From Hyphomicrobium_A sp963759735 (GTDB lineage Bacteria > Pseudomonadota > Alphaproteobacteria > Rhizobiales > Hyphomicrobiaceae), in the NCBI GenBank assembly GCA_963759735.1, contig CAVXAF010000003.1, positions 124,001 to 188,000 on the forward strand: a DNA stretch of 64,000 bases. Direction: 5' to 3'. Below, piece by piece: positions 44,906 to 53,613 of the stretch. Each line of letters begins with the position of its first letter. The stretch's first letter is position 1. The position numbers and the translations under genes are program-made. The notes beneath the pieces are model-generated. The model was given only the letters and a program-made list of their open reading frames with translations. It was not told where the DNA came from and did not search any database.

Positions 44906-44925
44906 GCGCAGCGTGTACGCTGCGC
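44906..44925. promoter_or_regulatory. Palindrome in the dctP-dctS divergent promoter
   Basis: The 20 bases form an inverted repeat with 9 of 10 positions matching (GCGCAGCGTG / TACGCTGCGC), centred about 40 bases before the dctP start. It is a candidate operator for DctR or the LysR protein. Confidence 0.4.
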
Positions 44926-45133
44926 CTCGAAGTGCCGTTGTCGAAGCCGCGCAGCTTGGCCTCCAGCCGCCGAAACAGGCCGTGTCGGCGATGCGGTTGC
45001 GGTCTCCCCAGTCCCAGTTGGCTTATGGAGCAAAAGGGAGTTCGGCTCTATTGTGGTTTTCCGCAACGCGACGGGGGGAGCCCGCAACAGCTAAGGTGTG
45101 AACTAGTGTGGGAGCCGCGAGAGGCGACCCGGG

Positions 45134-47128
45134 ATGGTAGTCGATACCCAAGTGCGTGCCGGCTGGCAGCAGGCCGGCGAGGAAAGTCGGCGGTCGCGAT
45201 CGCTGACCGCGCCGGCGCTAATGCTGGGATCGCTTTTGTCCCTCGCCGGCATCTTCTGCGTGCTCGGCCTGCTGCTCTGGCTGCACGATGGCGACGAGCG
45301 GGAGGCTCGCCGCGAGGAAATCATTCGCGATGCCCTTTGGGTCGAGCACACGCTGCAGTTCCGCTTCGGTGCCATCGAGACAAGGCTCTCCCGGATGGCT
45401 TACGAGCTGGGACGCGGTGATGCGGATACGTTCGCCGTCCAGGCCGGACCGCTCGTTCAGACCGATCGCGAGATCTGGGCGCTGAGCTGGCTCAACAAAG
45501 ACAACCAGCTCGTCGCGGGGGTGCCGAACAGCCAACGATGCGCACGTCATCCTCGACCCTACCGTGCTTACCGCCATACAGTTCGCCAAGCGGACGGGAC
45601 GAGGCGCTTTTACGCCGCCCTACTCACGTCCGGGCACCTCCGACCATGTGTCCTTCGTCGCGCCGATCATGCAGGGCGGACAGGTGATGGGCATTCTCCA
45701 TGCGGAGATTTCTCTGGCGCGCGTGCTCGCGCAGCATGTGCCCTGGTGGATCGCTGAGAAGCGTGCCGTCCTGATCAAGCGCGGAGATGAGAAACTGGCG
45801 GCGAGTCGCTCGAAGGTCGACCCAGATAAGGCTGCCTTGAGTTACACCGTCGAGATCGGGCCGCCGCTCAAGGATCTCTGGCTCACGCTCGCCAGCTACC
45901 AGAACCGATCGAGCCTGGTGCAGAACGGGCTCGTCGTAGCCATGATCGTGCTGAGCTTCCTGGCCGCCGGCGCGCTCATCGCCCGCGAACGCCAGCTGCG
46001 CGGCCGCAAGCTCGCCGAGGCGGCCCGCGACGGCGAGTACGCGTTCCGGCGCAGCATGGAACAGTCGCTGCGCGTGGGCATCCGAGCGAGGGACCTCGAT
46101 GGGTCGTCTGCTCTACGTCAATCAGGCCTTCTGCCGCATGGTCGGCTACTCGGAGGCAGATCTCATAGGCCGCGCGCCGCCGATGCCCTACTGGGTGCCG
46201 GAGGAACTGGAGCGCACGCGGCGGATTCACGACGCCGTACTTGCCGGCGAATTCGACGGGGCACGGTCTTGAGGTGAAGTTTCAGCGCCGCGACGGCACC
46301 CGTTTGGACGTGCTGATCTACGAGGCGCCGCTCATCGACGGACAGGGTCAGCAGCAGGGGTGGATGGGCTCGGTTCTCGATATCTCGGATCGCAAGCGCG
46401 CCGAAGAGCTGGCCCGCACGCATGCCGAAAAGATGCAGCATACGTCGCGCCTGGTGACGATGGGCGAGATGGCATCGTTCCTCGCGCACGATCTCAATCA
46501 GCCGCTCGCCGCGATCCGTAGTTACCAGACGGGTCTCAAGAACATGCTCTCGGCGGGCTCGATGAATTTCGATCATCTGACCCCGCGCTCGACGCCATCG
46601 GAAAGTCCGTAGAGCGCGCCGGCCTGATGATCCGCCGCGTGCACAACTTCGTCAAGAAGAGCGAGCCGCGTCTCGAGCCTCTCGATCTCGCCGAGGTGAC
46701 GAAGGAGACGGCAGCGCTGCTCGAGCCCGAGCTGAGCCGCGCATTGTGCAGGGTGGAGGTCGAACTCGAACCCGGCACTGCCCCGCGTGCGCGCCGACCG
46801 GGTGCTGATCGAGCAGGTGCTCGTCAATCTCATTCGCAACAGCCTCGATGCTTCGAAGGACCTGCCCCCAAATCGTCGGCGGGTGATGCTCACCGGCACC
46901 GTGGGAGCCGGTGTCATCGAGGTTCGCGTGCGAGACTTTGGCAGCGGAGTAGCCGACAATCTCACCCCGCAACTGTTCTCGCCCTTTATCTCGACAAAGG
47001 AAGGGGGAATGGGCATGGGTCTTACGATATGCCGCTCGATCATCGAACTCCACGGTGGCGGCATCAAGTACAAGGGACACGGTGATGACGGCTGCTGCTT
47101 CAGCTTCACGCTGCCGATCGCCGATTGA
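45134..47128 (+). pseudogene. dctS: DctS-like sensor histidine kinase, several frameshifts
   Basis: Start at the ATG at 45134. Order of parts: TM1 (about 45220-45285), a periplasmic sensor (IIRDALWVEHTLQFRFGAIE, then VSFVAPIMQGGQVMGILHAE), TM2 (VVAMIVLSFLAAGALIA), a PAS domain (LLYVNQAFCRMVGYSEADLI), the H-box ASFLAHDLNQPLAAIRSY and the ATPase with LVNLIRNSLDASKD, VRDFGSGV and GMGMGLTICRSIIELHGGG. It needs shifts near 45530, 46095, 46245, 46580 and 46785. Layout and its response regulator match Rhodobacter DctS, which senses C4-dicarboxylates. Confidence 0.8.
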
Positions 47129-47135
47129 CGCGCAG

Positions 47136-47753
47136 ATGAACGAACCACGCGCCTATGTTGTTGACGACGATGCTGCGCTCCGCCATGCGCTCACATTCTT
47201 GCTGTCTTCACGCAATGTGAGCACGTCGACCTTCCCGTCGGGCGAAGCGTTTCTCGAAGTATTCACGCCCGATCTACGCGGATGCGTGCTGACCGACATT
47301 CGTATGGGGGGGATGTCGGGGCTTGAGCTCTTTTCGCGCCTGGCGGAGGCGGGCTCGCGTCTGCCGTGCATCGTCCTGACGGGGCATGGCGACGTGCCCA
47401 TGGCGGTCGAGGCGCTCAAGAAGGGCATTCGCGACTTCATCGAAAAGCCGTTCGATGCCAACGATCTGGTGGACAAAGTCGTCGTGGCGATGGCCGACGA
47501 CTTGGTGCAGGCCGAGCAGTACGCGGCTCGGCGCACGTACGCCGAGCGCATGGTCACGCTTTCCGAGCGCGAGCACGAGGTGATGCTGCTTCTGGTCGCC
47601 GGCAAACTCAACAAGGTGATTGCCGAGGAGCTCTCGATCGCCGTTCGCACGGTCGAGGTTCATCGCGCGCGCATCTTCGAGAAGATGGGCGTACGCAGCG
47701 CCGTCGAACTGGTGAAGCTGCTCGCTTCGATGAACGAGATACAAGGCCTGTAA
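47136..47753 (+). CDS. dctR: DctR-like response regulator (FixJ/NarL type)
   Basis: A 205-residue two-domain regulator, intact. The receiver domain (residues 1-120) has VVDDDAALRHAL, the phosphorylation site in CVLTDIRMGGMSGLELF, LTGHGDVPMAVEALKKG and IEKPFD. The output domain has LSEREHEVMLLLVAGKLNKV and a LuxR-type HTH ending VEVHRARIFEKMGVRSAVEL. It begins 7 bases after the kinase stop. The start at 47136 is set by the receiver sequence. The pair probably activates the dctP and transport genes when dicarboxylates are present. Confidence 0.88.
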   Translation: MNEPRAYVVDDDAALRHALTFLLSSRNVSTSTFPSGEAFLEVFTPDLRGCVLTDIRMGGMSGLELFSRLAEAGSRLPCIVLTGHGDVPMAVEALKKGIRDFIEKPFDANDLVDKVVVAMADDLVQAEQYAARRTYAERMVTLSEREHEVMLLLVAGKLNKVIAEELSIAVRTVEVHRARIFEKMGVRSAVELVKLLASMNEIQGL

Positions 47754-47786
47754 TTGCGTGCGCCGGCCTGGATCGTCGATCCCACA

Positions 47787-49913
47787 CTACGAAGCAAGCC
47801 TACGCTGATGTGCAACATCTACCATGGCCTGCGGGCGGCCGAACAAATAGCCCTGCACCTCGTCACAGTCCTCGGCCTTGAGCAGTGCCAACTGCTCGGG
47901 TGTCTCGACCCCTTCGGCCAGGATGGGGATATGAAGGCAGCTGCCTAGGGCGACCACCGCGCGAATGATCGCCCTAGCCTGCGCGCTCTCCACGAGCTCG
48001 CTCACGAACGAGCGGTCGAGCTTGATTTTGTCGAACGGGAAGGATCTGAGCGTATCGAGAGAGGAGTATCCGGTCCCGAAGTCATCGAGCGCAATGCCGA
48101 CGCCTAAATCTTTAATCTGCTGCAGGATGCGGAGTGCCTTGGTCTTGTCGCCGATAATGGCCAACTCGGTGATCTCGAGCTCAAGACGCTGCGGCGAGAG
48201 CCCACTCTGCAAGAGCACGTCGTGCACTAGCTCCGGCAGCTCCTCGGTGAGCTGTAGCGGCGAAATGTTGACGGCAATCCGATAGTCTCGGGGCCAGCGT
48301 GCGGCCTCGGCGCAGGCTGTTCGCAATACCCATTGGCCGATCGGTACGATAGCACCGCAAGCCTCGGCGAGAGGTATGAAGTCGGCCGGAGATACCATTC
48401 CGCGATGAGGATGCTTCCAACGCAGCAAAGCCTCATAGCCCGTGGTCTTTAATGTCTTGATCGACTTCTGAACTTGATACGCGAGTGTCAATTCGTTGCG
48501 CTCGACAACGCCACCGAGGTCGCTCGTAAGACGCCAACGGTCGCGCGCCGCTTCATCCATGCGCGCCTCATAAAAACAGGTCACCTGCTGCGGGCTCACC
48601 CTCGCACGCTGCATGGCGATATCCGCTTTGATGATCAGCTCATCCTTCGACTCTGCATCTTCAGGGAAGAGAGCAACGCCGATGTGCCCTCCCACCGGGA
48701 GTCCCGCGCCCGCGACGTCATACTCGGCAAGCAGACAGCCTTCCAGGCGGGCGACAAACTCGAGTAGCGACGCCTGATCCAGGAATTGCTTCACCGCCAG
48801 AAATTCATCCCCGCCGGTCCGCGCGACGAATTCTCCGTCAGCTCGAATTTTGCTCAACCGACGAGCGAAGGCCTTCAGCAATTGATCGCCAGCGCAGTGA
48901 CCATGCATGCTGTTGATCTCCTTCAGTCCGTCGAGATCGATGGAAATCACAGCGAGCCGATGCTCATGATTGCAACTCTCCAAAGCGCGATCGACATACT
49001 CGTTGAGGCCTGCGCGATTGGGCAGCCCCGTCAAAGTGTCATGCTGGGCCATGTGGGCAATTCTCTTTTCAGAGCGCAGCTTATCCAAAAGGCTTGTTCG
49101 GAACACCTCCAGCGAGCGCGCCAGCGTTCCCAATTCGTCATCGCGCTCCGCGTAGCTCACGTTCGTATCGAGGTCACCGCGCGCAAGCTGACGGGTCGCA
49201 GTTGTCAGGTGCCGGAGCGGTCGCAGCACGGTGAGCCGAAGCAGAACCCCAACAGTGCATAGGGCGATGGCGACGAGCAGCATGCCTCCGAAGATTTGGG
49301 CGTAAGTATTCGAACGCCAGAAGGCGATAGCAGGCGCGAGTTCCACGGCTGCGCTATAAGCACCTATGACCTCTCCGTCCTGAACTCCCATTAAGGCGGC
49401 ATGGCACGCAGCGCAACGCACATGGGCTGCGCTTCCCTGGCCCAAAATAATTGGCCGAGACACTCGCAACAGCCCCGCCAATTTGGCTTGTTGCGTCTTT
49501 CCGGTCGCGATGGTTTCCCGGTCGAGGGAATCGCGCGGCACTTCAATGTCTGCGTGACCGCGTGCGCGCTGGTAGGCAATAGTCTTAGGGCCCATCACGA
49601 GCCAAAGTTGGGTACCGGCGAGCGACTGCGAAAACTGCTTCATAGCGCCGTCGAGCGTCGCGATCGCAGGGTCGCCGTCTTCGATTTGCGTGCGATGGAG
49701 CATTGACTGAGTGTGGATCGCCTCGAGCATGTCGAGAGCCGCCGCCCCACGTCGAGATGCTGACGTCTCGATCTCGCGCCACTTGGCAAGGCTATCGAGG
49801 CTGATCGCCACGATCCCCATGGTGACAAGTGCCGCGCCCACGACGAGTAATATCCCACCGGCGACCGAAGATTTTTCCGAAGACTGAAGCATGGGGCTCG
49901 AAGTGGACCGCAA
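47787..49913 (-). CDS. Haem-binding-motif sensor with HAMP, GGDEF and EAL domains
   Basis: A 708-residue inner-membrane protein. TM1 is at about residues 18-38. The periplasmic domain (about 40-200) contains RCAACHAALMG: Cys167, Cys170 and His171 form a CxxCH motif for covalent c-type haem, as in DUF3365/Tll0287-like sensors. TM2 (about 207-227) is followed by HAMP, GGDEF (RTGGDEFLAV) and EAL (GYEALLRWKHPH, LDDFGTGYSSLD) domains. Both output motifs are complete; no RxxD inhibition site precedes GGDEF. It likely senses redox state or a gas. Convergent with dctR. Confidence 0.88.
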   Translation of the reverse strand: MRSTSSPMLQSSEKSSVAGGILLVVGAALVTMGIVAISLDSLAKWREIETSASRRGAAALDMLEAIHTQSMLHRTQIEDGDPAIATLDGAMKQFSQSLAGTQLWLVMGPKTIAYQRARGHADIEVPRDSLDRETIATGKTQQAKLAGLLRVSRPIILGQGSAAHVRCAACHAALMGVQDGEVIGAYSAAVELAPAIAFWRSNTYAQIFGGMLLVAIALCTVGVLLRLTVLRPLRHLTTATRQLARGDLDTNVSYAERDDELGTLARSLEVFRTSLLDKLRSEKRIAHMAQHDTLTGLPNRAGLNEYVDRALESCNHEHRLAVISIDLDGLKEINSMHGHCAGDQLLKAFARRLSKIRADGEFVARTGGDEFLAVKQFLDQASLLEFVARLEGCLLAEYDVAGAGLPVGGHIGVALFPEDAESKDELIIKADIAMQRARVSPQQVTCFYEARMDEAARDRWRLTSDLGGVVERNELTLAYQVQKSIKTLKTTGYEALLRWKHPHRGMVSPADFIPLAEACGAIVPIGQWVLRTACAEAARWPRDYRIAVNISPLQLTEELPELVHDVLLQSGLSPQRLELEITELAIIGDKTKALRILQQIKDLGVGIALDDFGTGYSSLDTLRSFPFDKIKLDRSFVSELVESAQARAIIRAVVALGSCLHIPILAEGVETPEQLALLKAEDCDEVQGYLFGRPQAMVDVAHQRRLAS

Positions 49914-50146
49914 ATGCTAACTTTTCTGTAATTCTTCAGCGTAATCTTCAGTGTAAAGAGTGACGCTTGGACGAAAGTCGAAAACCCTGCGTAAGCAGTG
50001 CGTCGCTGCGATCATTTGGGCTGCTGCCTCCATTAAACCAGCCGCGAATTTCCTGCGTGATTGAGCGGCGATGTGTCGTTCTTTTTGGGTAGACGCAGGC
50101 AAACATCATCCCCGCCGAGCACGCTCGCCGCCGCCACCGAGCATCG

Positions 50147-51007
50147 TCAAAATGTTAGTCCTCTGGAACCTGAGCGCCCGCAGGACTCCGGTTCGCTCAC
50201 GGACGAGGGCTCCTTGCGCAAGTTGCCCTGGTTGCGGCAAAGATCCACCTCCGGTAGCGCTTCGAATGCAGGCCGTGCGAACAGATACCCCTGCATAATC
50301 GGGATGCCAATGTCGCGAAGCGTTCGCATTTCGGCAGGAGTTTCTATCCCCTCAGCGATAACAGTGGCACCCAATGAGCTGGCCACCCTCGCTATACCCG
50401 CGACTATTGTCTGACGCGGCTTGTCAGTGTCGATTCCGCGAACGAGTTTCATGTCGAGCTTGAGGTAGTCGGGCTGGAACTCGGCGAGGAAGCTCAGGCC
50501 GGCAAAGCCATCGCCAAAATCGTCAATCGCAGTGCGAAATCCCGCGCCCTTGTACACGCTCATGATGGCGCGAAAGCCGGCGGGGTCGACAAGACGGTCC
50601 TCTTCAGTCGCCTCGAAAATGATCCTGTCGAACGAAATACCAGCACGCAACGCCGCCTGTTGCGTGGAGTGGAGGCAGCGGCTGGGTTCCTGGACCGCGT
50701 TAGGCATGAAGTTGATCGCCAAACGCTGGTCGAGACCAATGGCCAGTTGCGCAGCCAGTTCGACCGCGTGCACGCGGCAGCGCTGATCGAAGGCGAAACG
50801 ATTTTCCGCCGTTACATGCGAAAAGACGTCCGAAGCGGGCTCGCCGCGGGGTCCACGCACCAGCGCCTCGTAGCCAAAGACAGTTAGATCGCGCATATCG
50901 ATGATCGGCTGAAAGGCCATGCTAATACTGAAGTCGAGTGGCTCTTGGCAGCCGGTGCAACCGAGTAGAGGCGGATGGTCCATCGCGGAGTAATTCCTCT
51001 TTGTCAT
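50147..51007 (-). CDS. EAL-domain c-di-GMP phosphodiesterase
   Basis: A 286-residue, mostly single-domain protein. The ATG at 51007 is chosen for its GAGGGC site; an in-frame ATG at 51109 gives a doubtful extension. CTGC near residue 17 is followed by the EAL domain: DFSISMAFQPIIDMRDLTVF, YEALVRG, NFMPNA, EATEEDRL, AIDDFGDGFAGLSFL and AEGIETPAEM. The catalytic Glu and metal-binding residues are present. Its tail is polar. No sensor domain is attached, so it may be targeted by a partner or by its N-terminal Cys pair. Confidence 0.88.
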   Translation of the reverse strand: MTKRNYSAMDHPPLLGCTGCQEPLDFSISMAFQPIIDMRDLTVFGYEALVRGPRGEPASDVFSHVTAENRFAFDQRCRVHAVELAAQLAIGLDQRLAINFMPNAVQEPSRCLHSTQQAALRAGISFDRIIFEATEEDRLVDPAGFRAIMSVYKGAGFRTAIDDFGDGFAGLSFLAEFQPDYLKLDMKLVRGIDTDKPRQTIVAGIARVASSLGATVIAEGIETPAEMRTLRDIGIPIMQGYLFARPAFEALPEVDLCRNQGNLRKEPSSVSEPESCGRSGSRGLTF

Positions 51008-51414
51008 TTTGCGGCCCTCAGTGGGCGCTCCGCAGACGACTGACAATCGCGCTGGCGTGGAGAGGTGATCCGCCCGTTCACCCGCGTGCCGTTTTGAACG
51101 TTCACGCAATGCGCCGCATACTAAGGTTCAAGACGCGGCTCGTGCGTCCTGACCTGCGTCAAGAAAAAAGCGGTCTGGGTTGGTTGGGAGCACCAGGAAG
51201 ATGCGGCGCGCTACGCGACCATCATCGTGTGCCTGCTGCTAGCGTGTGATCCGGCAGCCGCTTCGTCTCGTGCGGGCTGCGGATATATCCGGCAGGGACG
51301 CAGACCGACCTATAAAATTGAGCTGACAGAGTAGGCACGCCCGGCCAACGATCTTTCGAAGTGGCAACTAAATGCCAAGGGTCGAGCGAAGCGGTCATAT
51401 GTCTTTAAAAGGAG
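51008..51414. other. About 400 bases without a gene
   Basis: It lies between the EAL gene and tRNA-Phe. It should hold the EAL promoter and, near 51395-51414, the sequence just downstream of the tRNA (ATATGTCTTTAAAAGG, with A/T runs that could end tRNA transcription). No convincing open frame was seen. Confidence 0.45.
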
Positions 51415-51490
51415 TGGTGCCCAGGGCCGGAATTGAACCAGCGACACCGTGATTTTCAGTCACGTGCTCTACCAACTGAGCTACCTGGGC
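51415..51490 (-). tRNA. tRNA-Phe (GAA anticodon)
   Basis: The minus strand folds into a standard 76-base tRNA with encoded CCA: acceptor GCCCAGG / CCTGGGC, D-arm GCTCAGTTGGTAGAGC, anticodon loop CTGAAAA (anticodon GAA), T-arm with GGTTCAATTCC. Its position next to yacG is the usual one in Rhizobiales. Confidence 0.97.
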
Positions 51491-51648
51491 AAATGCTTTG
51501 AGCGGCAGACCCCGGCGCCAAAGCTCGGCCGTTATAGTGAGGGCTTCGCCCCCTGTCCAGCGGATCGCCCGTCGCAGCACCGACGCTCGAATTTCCCGCC
51601 CCCAGCCCGGCAAATCTCGCCGTCAGGAGGGGAACTCAGGGAAGTCGC

Positions 51649-51891
51649 TCAAGAGGCCTCGTCGTCGTCATCCCGATCGCGCACATCGCCGCGCGCGCTG
51701 CGTGCCCCGGCTTCCTCGCCGTCCTCGTCCGACGCCTCCCCGCCAGGAATCGCATACGCCCCGCCCAGCCAGCGGCCGAGATCGACATCGCGGCAGCGCA
51801 CCGAGCAGAACGGCCTATATTCGGCCTCCGCCTTGGAGCCGCAAATGGGGCAACGGCCGTACCCCGCCACTGATGGATCCTTGCTCGCCAT
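51649..51891 (-). CDS. yacG: DNA gyrase inhibitor YacG
   Basis: An 80-residue zinc protein. CPICG (near residue 14) and FCSVRCRDVDLGRWL (near 28) provide the four Cys zinc ligands and the following conserved helix. The extended acidic C-terminus (SDEDGEEAG and a final DRDDDDEAS) is longer than usual. In E. coli YacG binds GyrB and inhibits gyrase. It follows maf on the same strand, as in other Rhizobiales. Confidence 0.92.
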   Translation of the reverse strand: MASKDPSVAGYGRCPICGSKAEAEYRPFCSVRCRDVDLGRWLGGAYAIPGGEASDEDGEEAGARSARGDVRDRDDDDEAS

Positions 51892-51924
51892 TCAATCCAG
51901 CGCCCAGTCGTCTTGGCGTTCAGC

Positions 51925-52593
51925 TCAGGTCGGGTCGAACTCGGAAGCCCTGACCCAGGCAAAGTGTATCGGGAAGCCCTCCCCGACCAGCATCGCCACA
52001 ACCTCGGTGAGTGGCAGCCCCACGACGCTCGTGTACGAGCCGATGATCTTCTGAACGAAGCAGCCGGCAAGACCCTGGATGGCGTAGCCGCCGGCCTTGC
52101 CCCGCCACTCCCTGGAGGCGATGTAGGCTTCAATCTCCTCGCGCGTCAGATGTTTGAAGCGCACGCGTGTGTCGACGATCTTGTGACGCACGCGATCGTC
52201 CGGCGTGATCAGGCACACGGAGGTCAGCACCCGATGCGCGCGGCCCGACAGCAGCTGCAGGCAGTTGGCCGCCTCCTCGATATTCGACGGCTTCATCAGA
52301 ATCCGGCGACCGACCGCCACCACCGTATCGGCGGCAAGCACGTAGGCCGAGGCGATGTCCTTGTCGTTGGCGATCTGGTCGCGCGCCGCCTCCGCTTTCT
52401 TGCGGGCGATGCGCGCCGCGTAACCGCGCGGCATCTCCCCGCGTCGCGCCGACTCATCGATGGATGAGGGCCGCAGCGCATCTGGCTCGATGCCGACCTG
52501 CGCCAGCAGCATCAGCCGGCGCGGGCTGGCACTGGCGAGCACAAGTGTCGGGCGCGCCAATTGCCCCGGCTGTGCGGCGTTCTCCTTGGCCAT
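51925..52593 (-). CDS. maf: Maf-family nucleotide pyrophosphatase
   Basis: A 222-residue Maf protein that hydrolyses non-canonical or standard NTPs to NMP. Signatures: LVLASASPRRLMLLAQVGI near the N-terminus, YVLAADTVVAVGRRIL (catalytic Asp) and GKAGGYAIQGLAGCFVQKII near residue 180. ATG 52593 gives the usual family length; an in-frame ATG at 52668 has a better ribosome site (AAGGTGAT) and would add 25 residues, so the true start is open. In related genomes infA lies before maf, but none is seen here. Confidence 0.92.
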   Translation of the reverse strand: MAKENAAQPGQLARPTLVLASASPRRLMLLAQVGIEPDALRPSSIDESARRGEMPRGYAARIARKKAEAARDQIANDKDIASAYVLAADTVVAVGRRILMKPSNIEEAANCLQLLSGRAHRVLTSVCLITPDDRVRHKIVDTRVRFKHLTREEIEAYIASREWRGKAGGYAIQGLAGCFVQKIIGSYTSVVGLPLTEVVAMLVGEGFPIHFAWVRASEFDPT

Positions 52594-52912
52594 TTCACGG
52601 CGCAAGGTTTCGCGCCGCGGATGATCGGTGCGGCTCAGCGCGGTTAGGAAAGCAGCCTTGGCGGTCATCGAGACATCACCTTGGAGAAGGATAAAGGGGC
52701 GAGGACATGGTTCTATTGCGGCAGATGCTTGGGGCACCAGGGTGCCGCGTACGAAGCCAAACCCGGGCACTTTACAGTTGCTGAAGCACCGCAACGGGGC
52801 GTTCTGACATTGCAAAGCCACCGATGGAAAAGCAAGTGGCCAATCCGCCGTTGCCAGAGCAGGCCCTTTTCAGGCTAAATCACCCAGCGACCGGGCCGAA
52901 AGGGCTTTTATC

Positions 52913-53611
52913 ATGATTGCCAAGACCGCGATTGTCGATCTTCTCGGACGCACACCACTTTTTGGCTCCCTCGATGAGGCCGAGCGTCGCGCCGTTGCCG
53001 ACGAGATGCGGGAGGTCAACTTCGATCCGAGCCAAGTGATTTTCGCGCGCGGCGACGCAGGTCGCGAAATCTATCTCGTCGTTTCGGGCCGCGTGCGGCT
53101 CTCGGTGCTGACGGCTGAAGGCCGCGAGCTGAGTTTCGCGCATGCCGAGGCCGGCGCCATCTTCGGCGAGATCGCCATGCTCGATGGTGGTCCGCGCTCC
53201 GCCGACGCCACTGCCGTCGGCAAAGTGAGTGCGCTCAGCCTCTCCAAGCCGGCGCTGAAGCGATTGATGGAAACGCAGCCGCACGTCGCCGAAGCAGCCG
53301 TGCGCTTTCTGTGCTCGCGCGTTCGCGAGGCCGACCAGCAGCTCGAAGCCATCGCGCTGTATCCCATCGAAGGACGTCTCGCCCGTTTCTTCCTGGCAGC
53401 CGCGCGCGCCAAGGCGCCCGACAGCGAAGAAGGCCGCGTGACCATCGAATTGCCGATCTCGCAGAGCGAGCTGGCTCTGCTCATCGGCGCCAGCCGACCG
53501 AAGGTCAACACGGCCCTGTCGATGTTGGAGACGAGCGGGGCGCTGGAGCGTAACGGCTCGCGCATCGTCTGCGATATCGAAGAGCTGCAAGCCATCGCCG
53601 GCGCCGAGTAA
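52913..53611 (+). CDS. Crp/Fnr-family transcriptional regulator
   Basis: A 232-residue protein: an N-terminal cyclic-nucleotide-binding domain (residues 15-130; VIFARGDAGREIYLVVSGRV and the phosphate-binding cassette FGEIAMLDGGPRSADATAV, with GE and RSA as in true cAMP-binding proteins) and a C-terminal Crp-type HTH (about 175-220; ISQSELALLIGASRPKVNTAL). There are no Fnr-type Cys ligands. It starts 2 bases before an adenylate cyclase gene, so the pair likely makes and reads cAMP within one circuit. Confidence 0.9.
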   Translation: MIAKTAIVDLLGRTPLFGSLDEAERRAVADEMREVNFDPSQVIFARGDAGREIYLVVSGRVRLSVLTAEGRELSFAHAEAGAIFGEIAMLDGGPRSADATAVGKVSALSLSKPALKRLMETQPHVAEAAVRFLCSRVREADQQLEAIALYPIEGRLARFFLAAARAKAPDSEEGRVTIELPISQSELALLIGASRPKVNTALSMLETSGALERNGSRIVCDIEELQAIAGAE

Positions 53612-53613
53612 GA

